Positions 56,947 to 64,000 of a stretch of 64,000 bases of DNA are shown piece by piece. Position numbers and translations under genes: made by a program. The notes beneath the pieces were generated by a model. That model made no database searches. It had not been told where the DNA came from and saw only the letters and a program-made list of their open reading frames with translations. How positions within the stretch are numbered: the stretch's first letter is position 1; each line of letters begins with the position of its first letter. The DNA is from an uncultured Roseobacter sp. (GTDB lineage Bacteria; Pseudomonadota; Alphaproteobacteria; Rhodobacterales; Rhodobacteraceae): contig NZ_CANLXG010000001.1 in NCBI RefSeq assembly GCF_947495025.1, positions 1,302,001-1,366,000 of the forward strand, read 5' to 3'.

Positions 56947-58158
56947 TCAAAGGAAATGAAAAGACCTTTGTGGTGTCAGTCGAATTGTATCTGTTCGTTT
57001 GATCATCTGTGGCTTCCGCCGTCTTCCGCCTGTCGCGGTCAAAATCTCAACTTCCGGTGATTTGATTAATGCACTGTTGAGATCGTCGGAGTGGGCGGGC
57101 GTTTGATTGTATGTTTTATCAAAAAAATCTGCGATTGATAGCGAAGCTTCAGGAGTGCAATCCCTGAGGAACTTTGGCACATCAGCCAAGAGTTCTTCCC
57201 TTGCTCCTCGCCGCGAGTTCGCATCGAACAGGTACAGCGAAGCATCCTCGATAGAGTTATACCTTAACATCTGCAGACCAGACCTACCCACATGTGCTTG
57301 CGAGTTCTTTTTTCGGTGCAAGATATCGTTGTAAACCTGTCTGGCACGGAAAGAATTTGCGAAATGTACCAGCCAGTACTCCCACCCGCTTTGGTTATTG
57401 ATCGAGAATGGACTAACGAAGTTTGCTAACGTCTGGAACTCGTCAAATACGACCTTTTCGACTGCCGCAAGCCACTCCTTTTTGGTTTTGTGTAGCGAGA
57501 TATCCGAAATCTGCCCATCAAACAATCTATTGTCTTGCCTTCTCGCAGGGCTGATGAACGCCAAGAAGGATTTAATAGAAAATGTTAGGAACACTTCGGA
57601 AGATCGCGTCAGCGAGAGAGCCGTTCGAAGATGCTCTTCAGATACATAAGCGTGACCGTACTGATCGAGATTAAAAATGGTATTTCGAACCCTAGAGGCT
57701 AGAACCATTTGAGTGATACTTGGAAGGTTTCTCCCGAAATCGCCTTCGAAATACTTCACGCGGAACATTGCACCGTTGTGCTCATCTTGGTGTTGCTGCA
57801 AGAATGTATCAACACGACCTCGTAGGGCCTGTAGGGCAACGGGGGAAAGATCATTGAAGTACATGAAGAATTCGAAGGAAATCGGTTTGAACCCGTCTAT
57901 TCTCCTTCTGAGATTTACCTCGGCGCTCACTGATTTAAGCGTTTGTAGCACTATTAGGGGTGAACCGAGCGTACCACATTCGTATGCTCCAGCTCCACAG
58001 AACCCATCCACAAAGGACAGCCGGAATCTCTCTTGTTGAGGCAAGCTACATCTAACACGAACGTACTCGTGAATATACTCTTTGATAATCTCAAGCTTGA
58101 TCTTTGAGTGCGGTCCGATTTTGGCACCGTTCTCCCAGTCATACTGTCTCTTAACCAT
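56947..58158 (-). CDS. tcmP: three-Cys-motif partner protein TcmP
   Basis: 403-aa protein matching TcmP: N-terminal GPHSKIKLEIIKEYI, methyltransferase-like FVDGFCGAGAYECG, and NLDQYGHAYVSEEHL in the middle. The family is defined by its adjacency to a Gp37/Gp68-type three-Cys protein, which is present 21 bp upstream. The first half resembles a SAM-binding Rossmann fold. Biochemical function is not known; the pair is common in mobile and defence islands. Confidence 0.88.
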   Translation of the reverse strand: MVKRQYDWENGAKIGPHSKIKLEIIKEYIHEYVRVRCSLPQQERFRLSFVDGFCGAGAYECGTLGSPLIVLQTLKSVSAEVNLRRRIDGFKPISFEFFMYFNDLSPVALQALRGRVDTFLQQHQDEHNGAMFRVKYFEGDFGRNLPSITQMVLASRVRNTIFNLDQYGHAYVSEEHLRTALSLTRSSEVFLTFSIKSFLAFISPARRQDNRLFDGQISDISLHKTKKEWLAAVEKVVFDEFQTLANFVSPFSINNQSGWEYWLVHFANSFRARQVYNDILHRKKNSQAHVGRSGLQMLRYNSIEDASLYLFDANSRRGAREELLADVPKFLRDCTPEASLSIADFFDKTYNQTPAHSDDLNSALIKSPEVEILTATGGRRRKPQMIKRTDTIRLTPQRSFHFL

Positions 58159-58179
58159 ACTGAAGGCGCCCCGAAAACC

Positions 58180-58965
58180 CTATGGAGACACCAAAATTTT
58201 CGGCATTTCTTCCCAAACCTTTCCCCGAAACAACCTCCCGTTCGCTTTTTTAGAACGTTTCTTGTTATCTTTTCCCCACGTTCCCCACTGCTTGAAGAAA
58301 AACGCAGTTCCATAACGTTGGCACAATGAATGAATTTCATCAATCCACTCCTCTTTGATGGGTCGCGCTTGCGATCCACTCTCTCCACCAACAATAGCCC
58401 AATGGATATTGCGTAGATCGACCTCTCCAACCGGCGCAATCAACGGCTCAAAGGAAATAAAACGGATTATTGCTGGAGTGATCGAAAGGGCATCGATTCT
58501 TGCAACTGTTTCAGCGCTTTCAACACTGGTTCCTAACCAAACATTTGGAAGCACCGCATCGAGATGGTTTCTCGTAAACTCAAGCATGCGCTCAGGTCTT
58601 TTTGTCAAAATTTGATACTGATGGTGTGGCGTTTTCTCCATTGTATACCAAACTCTTTCAACGAAATCGAATGGCACTCTTTCATGAAAGAGATCACTCA
58701 TGGAATTGACAAAAATTTTCCTAGGCTTTCGCCATTTCAGCGGGGCCTCCAAAGATTTTTCATCCAGATTTATGGCACCTGTCCAAACGGTTCTCCTGCC
58801 CGAGCGCCTCGCTAGCCCTTGATATTTCTCCGTCCCCATTGCTTCCAACCGAAGAGCCATATGCATCGCATAACAGTTCGTGCATCCGCTAGACGCCGCT
58901 GTACACCCTGCAACTGGGTTCCAAGTTGTGTCAGTCCATTCAATCTCTGACAAAACAGTCTCCAT
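58180..58965 (-). CDS. phage Gp37/Gp68 family (DUF5131) three-Cys protein
   Basis: 261-aa protein. The N-terminal EWTDTTWNPVAGC and the Cys cluster GCTAASSGCTNCYAMHMALR (three Cys as CxxxxxxCxxC) suggest an Fe-S or zinc site; the TIM-barrel-like body resembles radical-SAM-type proteins. The family occurs in phages and bacteria next to TcmP. It heads the four-gene operon, with an inverted repeat upstream at 59004-59045. Confidence 0.88.
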   Translation of the reverse strand: METVLSEIEWTDTTWNPVAGCTAASSGCTNCYAMHMALRLEAMGTEKYQGLARRSGRRTVWTGAINLDEKSLEAPLKWRKPRKIFVNSMSDLFHERVPFDFVERVWYTMEKTPHHQYQILTKRPERMLEFTRNHLDAVLPNVWLGTSVESAETVARIDALSITPAIIRFISFEPLIAPVGEVDLRNIHWAIVGGESGSQARPIKEEWIDEIHSLCQRYGTAFFFKQWGTWGKDNKKRSKKANGRLFRGKVWEEMPKILVSP

Positions 58966-59382
58966 GGGTCAAAAAACATCAATATCTCAGAGAGATAGCA
59001 CGAGATCGGAAATACTGCATCCCCGATGAGAGGTGATTTCCGATCGTGGAAGCGTACATCCCGGAGACGACGACGGTGCTATGATCGCAAACAGCAACCA
59101 AGCCGCACGTGCGCACAATCTTCTAATACCACCGAAGTTGCAAGTTTGTTCACATGTCGCCGGGTAAGTGAGAGACCTACCCATTCTCCGTCAAAACAAG
59201 TTGGGTTGATGTTGGGAATTCAATCGTTGGCCCAATACGCAGGATGGATCGGTCGCATCCTATCATGGTCTGAAGGGCACCTCACAGACTGCTTTGAATT
59301 TCAGCTTGGTGCAGCAGAGAGATACTTCGGCAACGCGGAAGGAGTACGGCGGACAGACGCTGTCCTTGCATCACCCCGGAGA
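58966..59382. other. 417-bp intergenic region upstream of Gp37/68-TcmP operon
   Basis: No gene is supported. It must contain the promoter of the minus-strand defence operon and the 3' flank of the 59383-60237 gene. The inverted repeat at 59004-59045 is the only clear structure. Confidence 0.5.
59004..59045. promoter_or_regulatory. inverted repeat GATCGGAAAT / ATTTCCGATC
   Basis: A perfect 10-bp inverted repeat with a 22-bp spacer, 39 bp upstream of the Gp37/68 start on the opposite side. It may be an operator or the leader stem-loop of the operon; no T-run supports a terminator. Confidence 0.4.
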
Positions 59383-60237
59383 TCACTGAGGTAAGCTGTT
59401 CCACGCACAGATGTGGCATTCAAACCCATGGGCCTCGATCAGCCTCTGGAGGTCGCCCTTTGTGTTCCTGGTCTCGCCAGTTGCGGACACCATCACGATC
59501 TGCCTCGCACCGGCTTGGTGCAAGCGCCCCAATACGTCCGACAAGACCACGTGTGCAGGATCATTGTCCTCCCCCAGGGCGTAGACGATCGGTGCGTAGT
59601 CGGCGATCAGCTTCTCCAGCGCCTTCGCCTTGAAACCTTCTGTCGGCACAAACTCTTTCAAAAGCAAAACTGTATCGAAGATCAGCCGACCATGCGTCAG
59701 CAAGGCGTGCGGGTCTTCCATTGAACCAAGTTCGAGATCCAGGGGCAAAAGGACTGTATGGGCAAGTTGTTCTGCTGTGCCGTCGGCCCTCGCAAATGCT
59801 GCGGTGCGAGCCGTGATCGAAAGGTGACGCAGGACCGGGAGTGCATTGCCCAACGAGCAATGTTGGCCCCCCGCAGTCGCAAGAGCAGATTGGTGCGCAT
59901 CCGAGATGAGCAGCACGTCCCCGGCTTGAAGGCCAGCGCGGGCCTGAAGCGCGTCATAAGCTTCGATCTCCTGTCCAGGTTCTGTCAGAATGACTTGCGC
60001 CTCCGAGGCGTCCGCCAGAGCCTGTGGTGCTTGATTGACAGGCTGCCGAAGCGCGACGATGGGCAGCCCCGTTTCAACTGCAGAACGGCACAACGCATCT
60101 TCGAAGCTTCCAGGATCTTGGTCACGTATGATCGGCCCAGTGTTCTTGGGCACCGCATAGGACGACAGGGACGGTGAGGTCAGATCCAGGAAGAGCGCAC
60201 GTGGGCGGCTTTTGGGTCGCGTCTGTTCGTTGGACAT
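59383..60237 (-). CDS. unrecognised protein paired with AAA+ ATPase
   Basis: 284-aa soluble protein of no family I know. It has alternating strands and helices: RALFLDLTSPSLSSYAV near the N-terminus, AGDVLLISDAHQSALAT near 110, and a C-terminal Rossmann-like half (APIVYALGEDNDPAHVVLSDVLG in part: IVYALGEDNDPAHVV; RQIVMVSATGET). A nuclease, a HAD-like or a toprim-like fold are all possible by feel only. It starts 9 bp after the AAA+ gene stop, so the pair is cotranscribed. Confidence 0.7.
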   Translation of the reverse strand: MSNEQTRPKSRPRALFLDLTSPSLSSYAVPKNTGPIIRDQDPGSFEDALCRSAVETGLPIVALRQPVNQAPQALADASEAQVILTEPGQEIEAYDALQARAGLQAGDVLLISDAHQSALATAGGQHCSLGNALPVLRHLSITARTAAFARADGTAEQLAHTVLLPLDLELGSMEDPHALLTHGRLIFDTVLLLKEFVPTEGFKAKALEKLIADYAPIVYALGEDNDPAHVVLSDVLGRLHQAGARQIVMVSATGETRNTKGDLQRLIEAHGFECHICAWNSLPQ

Positions 60238-60246
60238 ATCACCACC

Positions 60247-61347
60247 TCAATTGAGCATCGGTCGGCGCGCGAGGATCTCGGCCCGATCCAGCATGCGACT
60301 GACCGTTCGCAGGCTGAAGCGGGCGTTCGAGATGGCTCCACGGTCGAAGATATCGACCAAGGCCGCAACGGCCGGGTCAGGCAGACCGCGACGCGTCCCT
60401 TCGGTCACGGCAAAGTCCCTCAACTGAGAAGTCGTCAGGTCGGGCAAATCCAGCACCACGCATCGGCTTTGCAACGGCTCCGGCAAGCCAGTCCGGCTGT
60501 TCGCCGTCATCACCCAATTGACCCATGACATGTCGAACTTGATCTGGAAGAACGGGCATTCCCATGTCGCAGCCGTCATGCGCTCAAGGAGCGGGAGGAG
60601 CGCGTCGGTCAACGTATGACGCGTGCCCTTCTCCGACCGCATCTCACCAGACTTCTCAACCTCATCGATGATGACCAGAGGTCCACCGTGCCGCTCGCGT
60701 AGAACTGTCTGCATCAGCTTGCCAGCAGAGGCACTGCCCCAGCCCTTCTGGACGCCCACAAGAGAGAACGTCGCGGGCTCTCCTGTGGCCTCGATCATCG
60801 TCGTCGGAACCGCAAGGTGATGCGCGAGACGCCGCGCCCAGTGGCTTTTACCGATGCCAGGTGGTCCCACAAGCACGAGCGGCTTGAATCGCACCCCGGG
60901 CAACCTTTCGCGAGCAGAGGCCCGCAGGCCATGCCAGACTTCTTCTGTCGCGGGTGCCATCCATGGCATCTCGGCGTGCAAGGCGGCGGCGATCTCGTCG
61001 GCCTCGTGTTCGGTGGACACTTTGGCAACTGGCAAGCCACCCCGGAGCGGTGTCAGGCGGGCGCGGTTTTCCTCACTCAGGTGGTACATACCGATTGAGG
61101 AACGCACACGCTCCAGATACCGCCTCGCCCGGCACTTAATGCGCTTTCTGTCATCGTCATCGATCAGATCATAGATGCTGACCAGGTCACCTTTCTTGAC
61201 CCGGCCTGCTTCAAGGTCCTCCTCCTGCTTCACATGCCGCACACGGCGAAGGGACTTCTTCAACCTTTCCTCAACATCACGGACGTTCGGGATATTATCC
61301 AGGAAGGTAAGGTCGTGAAACTCTATCGTAGTCGTTGAACGGGTCAT
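60247..61347 (-). CDS. Lon-like AAA+ ATPase
   Basis: 366-aa protein. Residues 1-145 form a charged helical N-terminal region (ERLKKSLRRVRHVKQEEDLEAG in part: KKSLRRVRHVKQEEDLE). The AAA+ module has Walker A GPPGIGKS (161-168), the Lon-like SLVGVQKGWGSASAGKL, Walker B PLVIIDE (223-229), and an Arg finger region NSRTGLPEPLQSRC. It lacks the Lon protease domain. ATG 61347 has GAGGA upstream. It is the outermost cargo gene, about 300 bp from the right end. Could remodel proteins or DNA for its partner. Confidence 0.8.
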   Translation of the reverse strand: MTRSTTTIEFHDLTFLDNIPNVRDVEERLKKSLRRVRHVKQEEDLEAGRVKKGDLVSIYDLIDDDDRKRIKCRARRYLERVRSSIGMYHLSEENRARLTPLRGGLPVAKVSTEHEADEIAAALHAEMPWMAPATEEVWHGLRASARERLPGVRFKPLVLVGPPGIGKSHWARRLAHHLAVPTTMIEATGEPATFSLVGVQKGWGSASAGKLMQTVLRERHGGPLVIIDEVEKSGEMRSEKGTRHTLTDALLPLLERMTAATWECPFFQIKFDMSWVNWVMTANSRTGLPEPLQSRCVVLDLPDLTTSQLRDFAVTEGTRRGLPDPAVAALVDIFDRGAISNARFSLRTVSRMLDRAEILARRPMLN

Positions 61348-61572
61348 GGCGGAGTCCTCTCATGGCGCGGCAACTCAGCCGCACGGTGAGCCCATGCCGT
61401 TGGCGGCAGGGCTGTTGATCATGGAAGGTTCCGGAACCTCGGGAACATTTGAGGAACAAATCTTGTGCTGGATCAAGATCGCGCATTTTGCGCCACCTGA
61501 AGCGGGGATGGGCTGCCCCGGCAAGAACACCCGCCCCTCATTTCCAAAGAAATCAAAAGGTTAACGGCTGAA

Positions 61573-61631
61573 GGCAAAAATAGACTGGGCAAGTGGCAGG
61601 CAATTCAGCCGAAATGGCACTGAATTGCCCG
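61573..61631 (-). repeat. right end of Tn7-like element
   Basis: On the minus strand CGGGCAATTC-AG-TGCCAT (61631 down to 61614) is followed by CTGCCACTTGCCCAGTC and TATTTTTGCC (61599 down to 61573), matching the left end blocks. It also contains a 10-bp inverted repeat (GGCAATTCAG 61599-61608, CTGAATTGCC 61620-61629). The 225 bp between the AAA+ start (61347) and these repeats hold no gene. Confidence 0.55.
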
Positions 61632-61640
61632 TCGGGACAG

Positions 61641-61645
61641 CAGAA
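61641..61645. repeat. candidate 5-bp target duplication, right copy (CAGAA)
   Basis: CAGAA directly outside the right end repeat, 15 bp from the nrdJ stop codon; the partner copy is at 43759-43763. Confidence 0.5.
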
Positions 61646-61660
61646 CAGTAAAACCTCAGA

Positions 61661-64000
61661 TCAGCCGCATTTTGAATATCCACACGAGCCGCAGGTCATA
61701 CAGCCTTCGACCATCCGCAGATCATACTGACCACAACTGCTGCAGGCCTGACCGCGCTGGTTTTCCAGACCAACGACCTGAGCCTGCGGATCGCTCTTGA
61801 GGCCCATGCCCTCGCCCGCGATAAACCCTGTCGCAATCATATGCTGCTCGATCACGCCACCGATAGCCGCGAGGATAGAAGGAATGTATTTGCCCTGCAT
61901 CCAGGCGCCACCGCGGGGGTCAAAGACCGCCTTGAGCTCCTCAACCACAAAAGAAACATCGCCGCCCCGACGGAACACCGCAGAGATCATCCTTGTGAGC
62001 GCAACGGTCCAGGCAAAATGCTCCATGTTCTTGGAGTTGATGAATACCTCAAACGGCCTGCGGTGCCCGTTCAGCACGATGTCATTCACGGTGATGTAGA
62101 GCGCATGCTCACTGTCGGGCCATTTGACTTTATAGGTATTGCCCTCGAGCTCGCTTGGCCGGTCGAGCGGCTCAGACATGTAAATGACGTCGCCATGGGG
62201 TTGCTGAGGCTCTGCGTCTGAGGTGGTGATGACTTCGGGGGCGGTTTCGGCATCACCAAACAGGAGCCAGCCGGCAGATACACCGAAGTGCTCAGCTGCT
62301 AGTTTTGCTCCTTCTTTGGAAAGATCTTGCATTCCCGTCGTCCAATTCGCGTACCGACTTCTGGCAACACCAAGTTTGTCTGCGGCAGTTTTCTGAGTGT
62401 CAAAGCCGGCATTTTCTTGAGCCCATTTCAGCCGTTCTGCTGCGGTTTCAAGAATCGGCTTCTTCTCCTCCGACACACTCAGTACAGACCCCGTCACCGC
62501 ATTCGGCCGGTATGTCGTGCAGCCTTTGCAGCCTGTATCCCAGGCCTGCATGTAGACGTCCTTGAAGGCATCAAAGCTGATGTCTTCCGGACAGTTGATC
62601 GTCTTGGAAATCGACGAATCCACCCATTTCTGGGCCGCCGCCTGCATCTTCACATGATCTTCGGGTGCGAGAGTCTGTGCGTTCACAAAATATTCCGGCA
62701 ATTCGACATCACCGAATTTCTCGCGCCACATCTGCACCGCGTAATCCACCACTTCCTCTTCGGTGCGCGAGCCGTCCTTCTGCAGCACCTTGCGTGTGTA
62801 GGCATAGGCAAACACAGGCTCGATCCCCGAAGAGACGTTGCCCGCATAAAGGCTGATGGTCCCGGTGGGCGCGATGGATGTCAGCAGCGCGTTGCGGATA
62901 CCATGTTCGCGCACGGCCTCGCGCACATCCTCGTCCATCATCTGCATCGTACCAGAGGCCAGGTATCCTTCTGCGTCAAACAGCGGAAAGGCACCCTTCT
63001 CCTTCGACAGCTGCACCGACGCCAGGTACGCGGCGCGGGCGATCAGGCGCAACCAGCGCCCGGTCTGACGCGCCGCCTCGTCTGATCCGTACCGCAGCCC
63101 GACCATCAGCAGCGCATCCGCCAGCCCGGTCACGCCGAGGCCGATGCGCCGCTTCGCCTGCGCCTCCCGCGCCTGGGCCTCCAGCGGGAACCTTGAGGCG
63201 TCAACGACATTATCCATCATGCGCACAGCCACAGCCACCAGATCTCCGAGCGCTGCCTCATCAAGAGCCGCGCCCTCTTCAAAGGCATCCGTAACCAGCC
63301 GCGCAAGGTTCACCGAGCCCAGCAGGCAGGCGCCATATGGCGGCAGCGGCTGCTCGCCACAGGGGTTTGTCGCAGCAATTGTTTCGCAGTAGCTCAGATT
63401 GTTGGCCGCATTGATCCGGTCGATAAAGATTACCCCCGGCTCTGCATAATCGTACGTCGCCTGCATAATCCTGTTCCACAGGTCCCGCGCCTGCAGCGTG
63501 CGGTAAACCCTGCCGTCGAAAACCAGATCCCACGGACCGTCGGCTTTGACGGCCTCCATGAAAGGATCCGTAATCAGTACTGACATGTTGAACATACGCA
63601 GCCGCGCCGGGTCGGATTTCGCGGCGATGAAGTCCTCGACGTCCGGGTGATCACACCGCATCGTGGCCATCATCGCACCGCGACGGGACCCCGCCGACAT
63701 AATCGTGCGGCACATGGCATCCCAGACGTCCATAAAGGAGAGCGGGCCAGAGGCATCCGCCGCCACACCGCGCACATCAGCACCCCGGGGCCGGATCGTG
63801 GAAAAGTCATACCCGATGCCGCCGCCTTGCTGCATGGTCAGCGCCGCCTCTTTGAGCATGTCGAAAATACCGCCCATGCTGTCGGGGACTGTGCCCATGA
63901 CAAAGCAGTTGAACAGCGTCACTGACCGCGCCGTGCCCGCCCCCGCGGTAATCCGGCCTGCAGGCAGGTATTTAAAGTCCTCCAGCGCCGCGTAGAAGCG
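61661..64000 (-). CDS. nrdJ: adenosylcobalamin-dependent ribonucleotide reductase, 3' part, with embedded HTH
   Basis: The last 779 codons are inside the window and the frame is open to its end, so the 5' part is missing. Class II RNR reduces ribonucleotides with adenosylcobalamin. Visible: NCFVMG, GGGIGYDFS, the NPCGEQPL active-site loop, APTGTISLYAGN, and the C-terminal redox/zinc cluster CSSCGQYDLRMVEGCMTCGS. Between GCTTYRPNAVTGSVLSVSEEKK-type linker and GDVIYMSEPLDRP there is an XRE-like HTH (DNA 62255-62449: RLKWAQENAGF, KLGVARSRYANWTTG, HFGVSAGWLLFG). The stop codon is 15-20 bp from the transposon right junction. Confidence 0.95.
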   Translation of the reverse strand, partial: RFYAALEDFKYLPAGRITAGAGTARSVTLFNCFVMGTVPDSMGGIFDMLKEAALTMQQGGGIGYDFSTIRPRGADVRGVAADASGPLSFMDVWDAMCRTIMSAGSRRGAMMATMRCDHPDVEDFIAAKSDPARLRMFNMSVLITDPFMEAVKADGPWDLVFDGRVYRTLQARDLWNRIMQATYDYAEPGVIFIDRINAANNLSYCETIAATNPCGEQPLPPYGACLLGSVNLARLVTDAFEEGAALDEAALGDLVAVAVRMMDNVVDASRFPLEAQAREAQAKRRIGLGVTGLADALLMVGLRYGSDEAARQTGRWLRLIARAAYLASVQLSKEKGAFPLFDAEGYLASGTMQMMDEDVREAVREHGIRNALLTSIAPTGTISLYAGNVSSGIEPVFAYAYTRKVLQKDGSRTEEEVVDYAVQMWREKFGDVELPEYFVNAQTLAPEDHVKMQAAAQKWVDSSISKTINCPEDISFDAFKDVYMQAWDTGCKGCTTYRPNAVTGSVLSVSEEKKPILETAAERLKWAQENAGFDTQKTAADKLGVARSRYANWTTGMQDLSKEGAKLAAEHFGVSAGWLLFGDAETAPEVITTSDAEPQQPHGDVIYMSEPLDRPSELEGNTYKVKWPDSEHALYITVNDIVLNGHRRPFEVFINSKNMEHFAWTVALTRMISAVFRRGGDVSFVVEELKAVFDPRGGAWMQGKYIPSILAAIGGVIEQHMIATGFIAGEGMGLKSDPQAQVVGLENQRGQACSSCGQYDLRMVEGCMTCGSCGYSKCG

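Larger units (their letters stand above)
43764..61640. mobile_element. Tn7-like transposon with defence-type cargo (about 17.9 kb)
   Basis: The interval has a TnsA-like/TniA/TniB/TniQ operon at its left side and three cargo groups to the right. Its two borders carry related inverted sequences. Left, plus strand: CGGGCAAATC then CTGCCATCTGACCCACAC and TATTTCTTCC. Right, minus strand: CGGGCAATTC, then CTGCCACTTGCCCAGTC and TATTTTTGCC. CAGAA flanks both. Both neighbours end at the junctions (gene stop 43735; nrdJ stop 61661). Ends were placed by eye, so limits may be off by several bases. No Cas genes, so it is not a CRISPR-associated transposon. Confidence 0.7.

Noticed and set aside
61599..61629. 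Inverted repeat GGCAATTCAG/CTGAATTGCC as the nrdJ terminator
   Set aside because: It lies within the right end repeat of the transposon and lacks a clean T-run; may still act as a terminator but the end-repeat reading explains it better.
43764..61640. CRISPR-associated transposon (CAST)
   Set aside because: No Cas5/6/7/8, Cas12k or repeat array found; the TniQ is long and TnsD-like.

Overview
The window is a chromosomal segment from an alphaproteobacterium, almost certainly a Rhodobacterales/Roseobacter-group member. The evidence is the gene order sdhCDAB - DUF1194 - mesaconyl-CoA hydratase - NnrU - (3S)-malyl-CoA thioesterase - mdh - sucCD - sucAB - lpd, two VPLPA-CTERM proteins, a Hint-domain protein, a TIGR02302 protein and a B12-dependent ribonucleotide reductase. 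No rRNA, tRNA or CRISPR array was seen.

Region 1 (1-28.9 kb) is a central-carbon block. Succinate dehydrogenase is on the minus strand, with three unrelated small genes between sdhA and sdhB. Next come ethylmalonyl-CoA pathway genes (mch, mcl2), then on the plus strand mdh, sucC, sucD, sucA, sucB (two lipoyl domains) and lpdA, interleaved with small envelope proteins. The sdhC and sucC promoters each carry two copies of the palindrome TGTGATCACA exactly 21 bp apart, which suggests one regulator controls both operons.

Region 2 (28.9-43.7 kb) is ordinary chromosome: a PPOX protein, plsC-like, ftsX, ftsE, a zinc-ribbon membrane protein, TIGR02302, lysA, an ATP-grasp protein, a DUF2834 gene and two tiny lipoproteins coupled to argH, a TlpA-like thioredoxin, a Hint protein and an MDR oxidoreductase.

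Region 3 (about 43.76-61.64 kb) is a Tn7-like transposon of about 17.9 kb. It has a four-gene transposition module (TnsA-like, TniA/TnsB, TniB/TnsC, TniQ/TnsD), similar inverted end sequences and a candidate 5-bp target duplication (CAGAA). It sits between two convergent gene 3' ends, about 16-20 bp beyond the nrdJ stop codon. It has no Cas genes. The cargo has three parts. (a) A compact nucleobase-chemistry cassette (50.6-54.4 kb): XRE regulator, OGG-like HhH glycosylase, a small protein with an MGG/Gly-rich N-terminus, a PfkB-kinase/nucleoside-deoxyribosyltransferase fusion, a QueC-like protein and a VUT-type queuosine-precursor transporter. (b) A lower-GC four-gene operon (54.7-59.0 kb): Gp37/Gp68-like three-Cys protein, TcmP, dGTPase-like HD hydrolase and a poly(A)-polymerase-type nucleotidyltransferase. 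(c) An AAA+ ATPase with an unrecognised partner (59.4-61.3 kb). Parts (a) and (b) look like anti-phage modules. Part (a) is the best candidate for an undescribed system: it resembles the OGG/QueC accessory set of type IV CBASS but has no CD-NTase, and the MG-starting small protein could be the target of QueC-like chemistry.

Region 4 (61.66-64.0 kb) is the 3' part of nrdJ (class II ribonucleotide reductase), which carries an unexpected XRE-type helix-turn-helix segment inside its C-terminal region.
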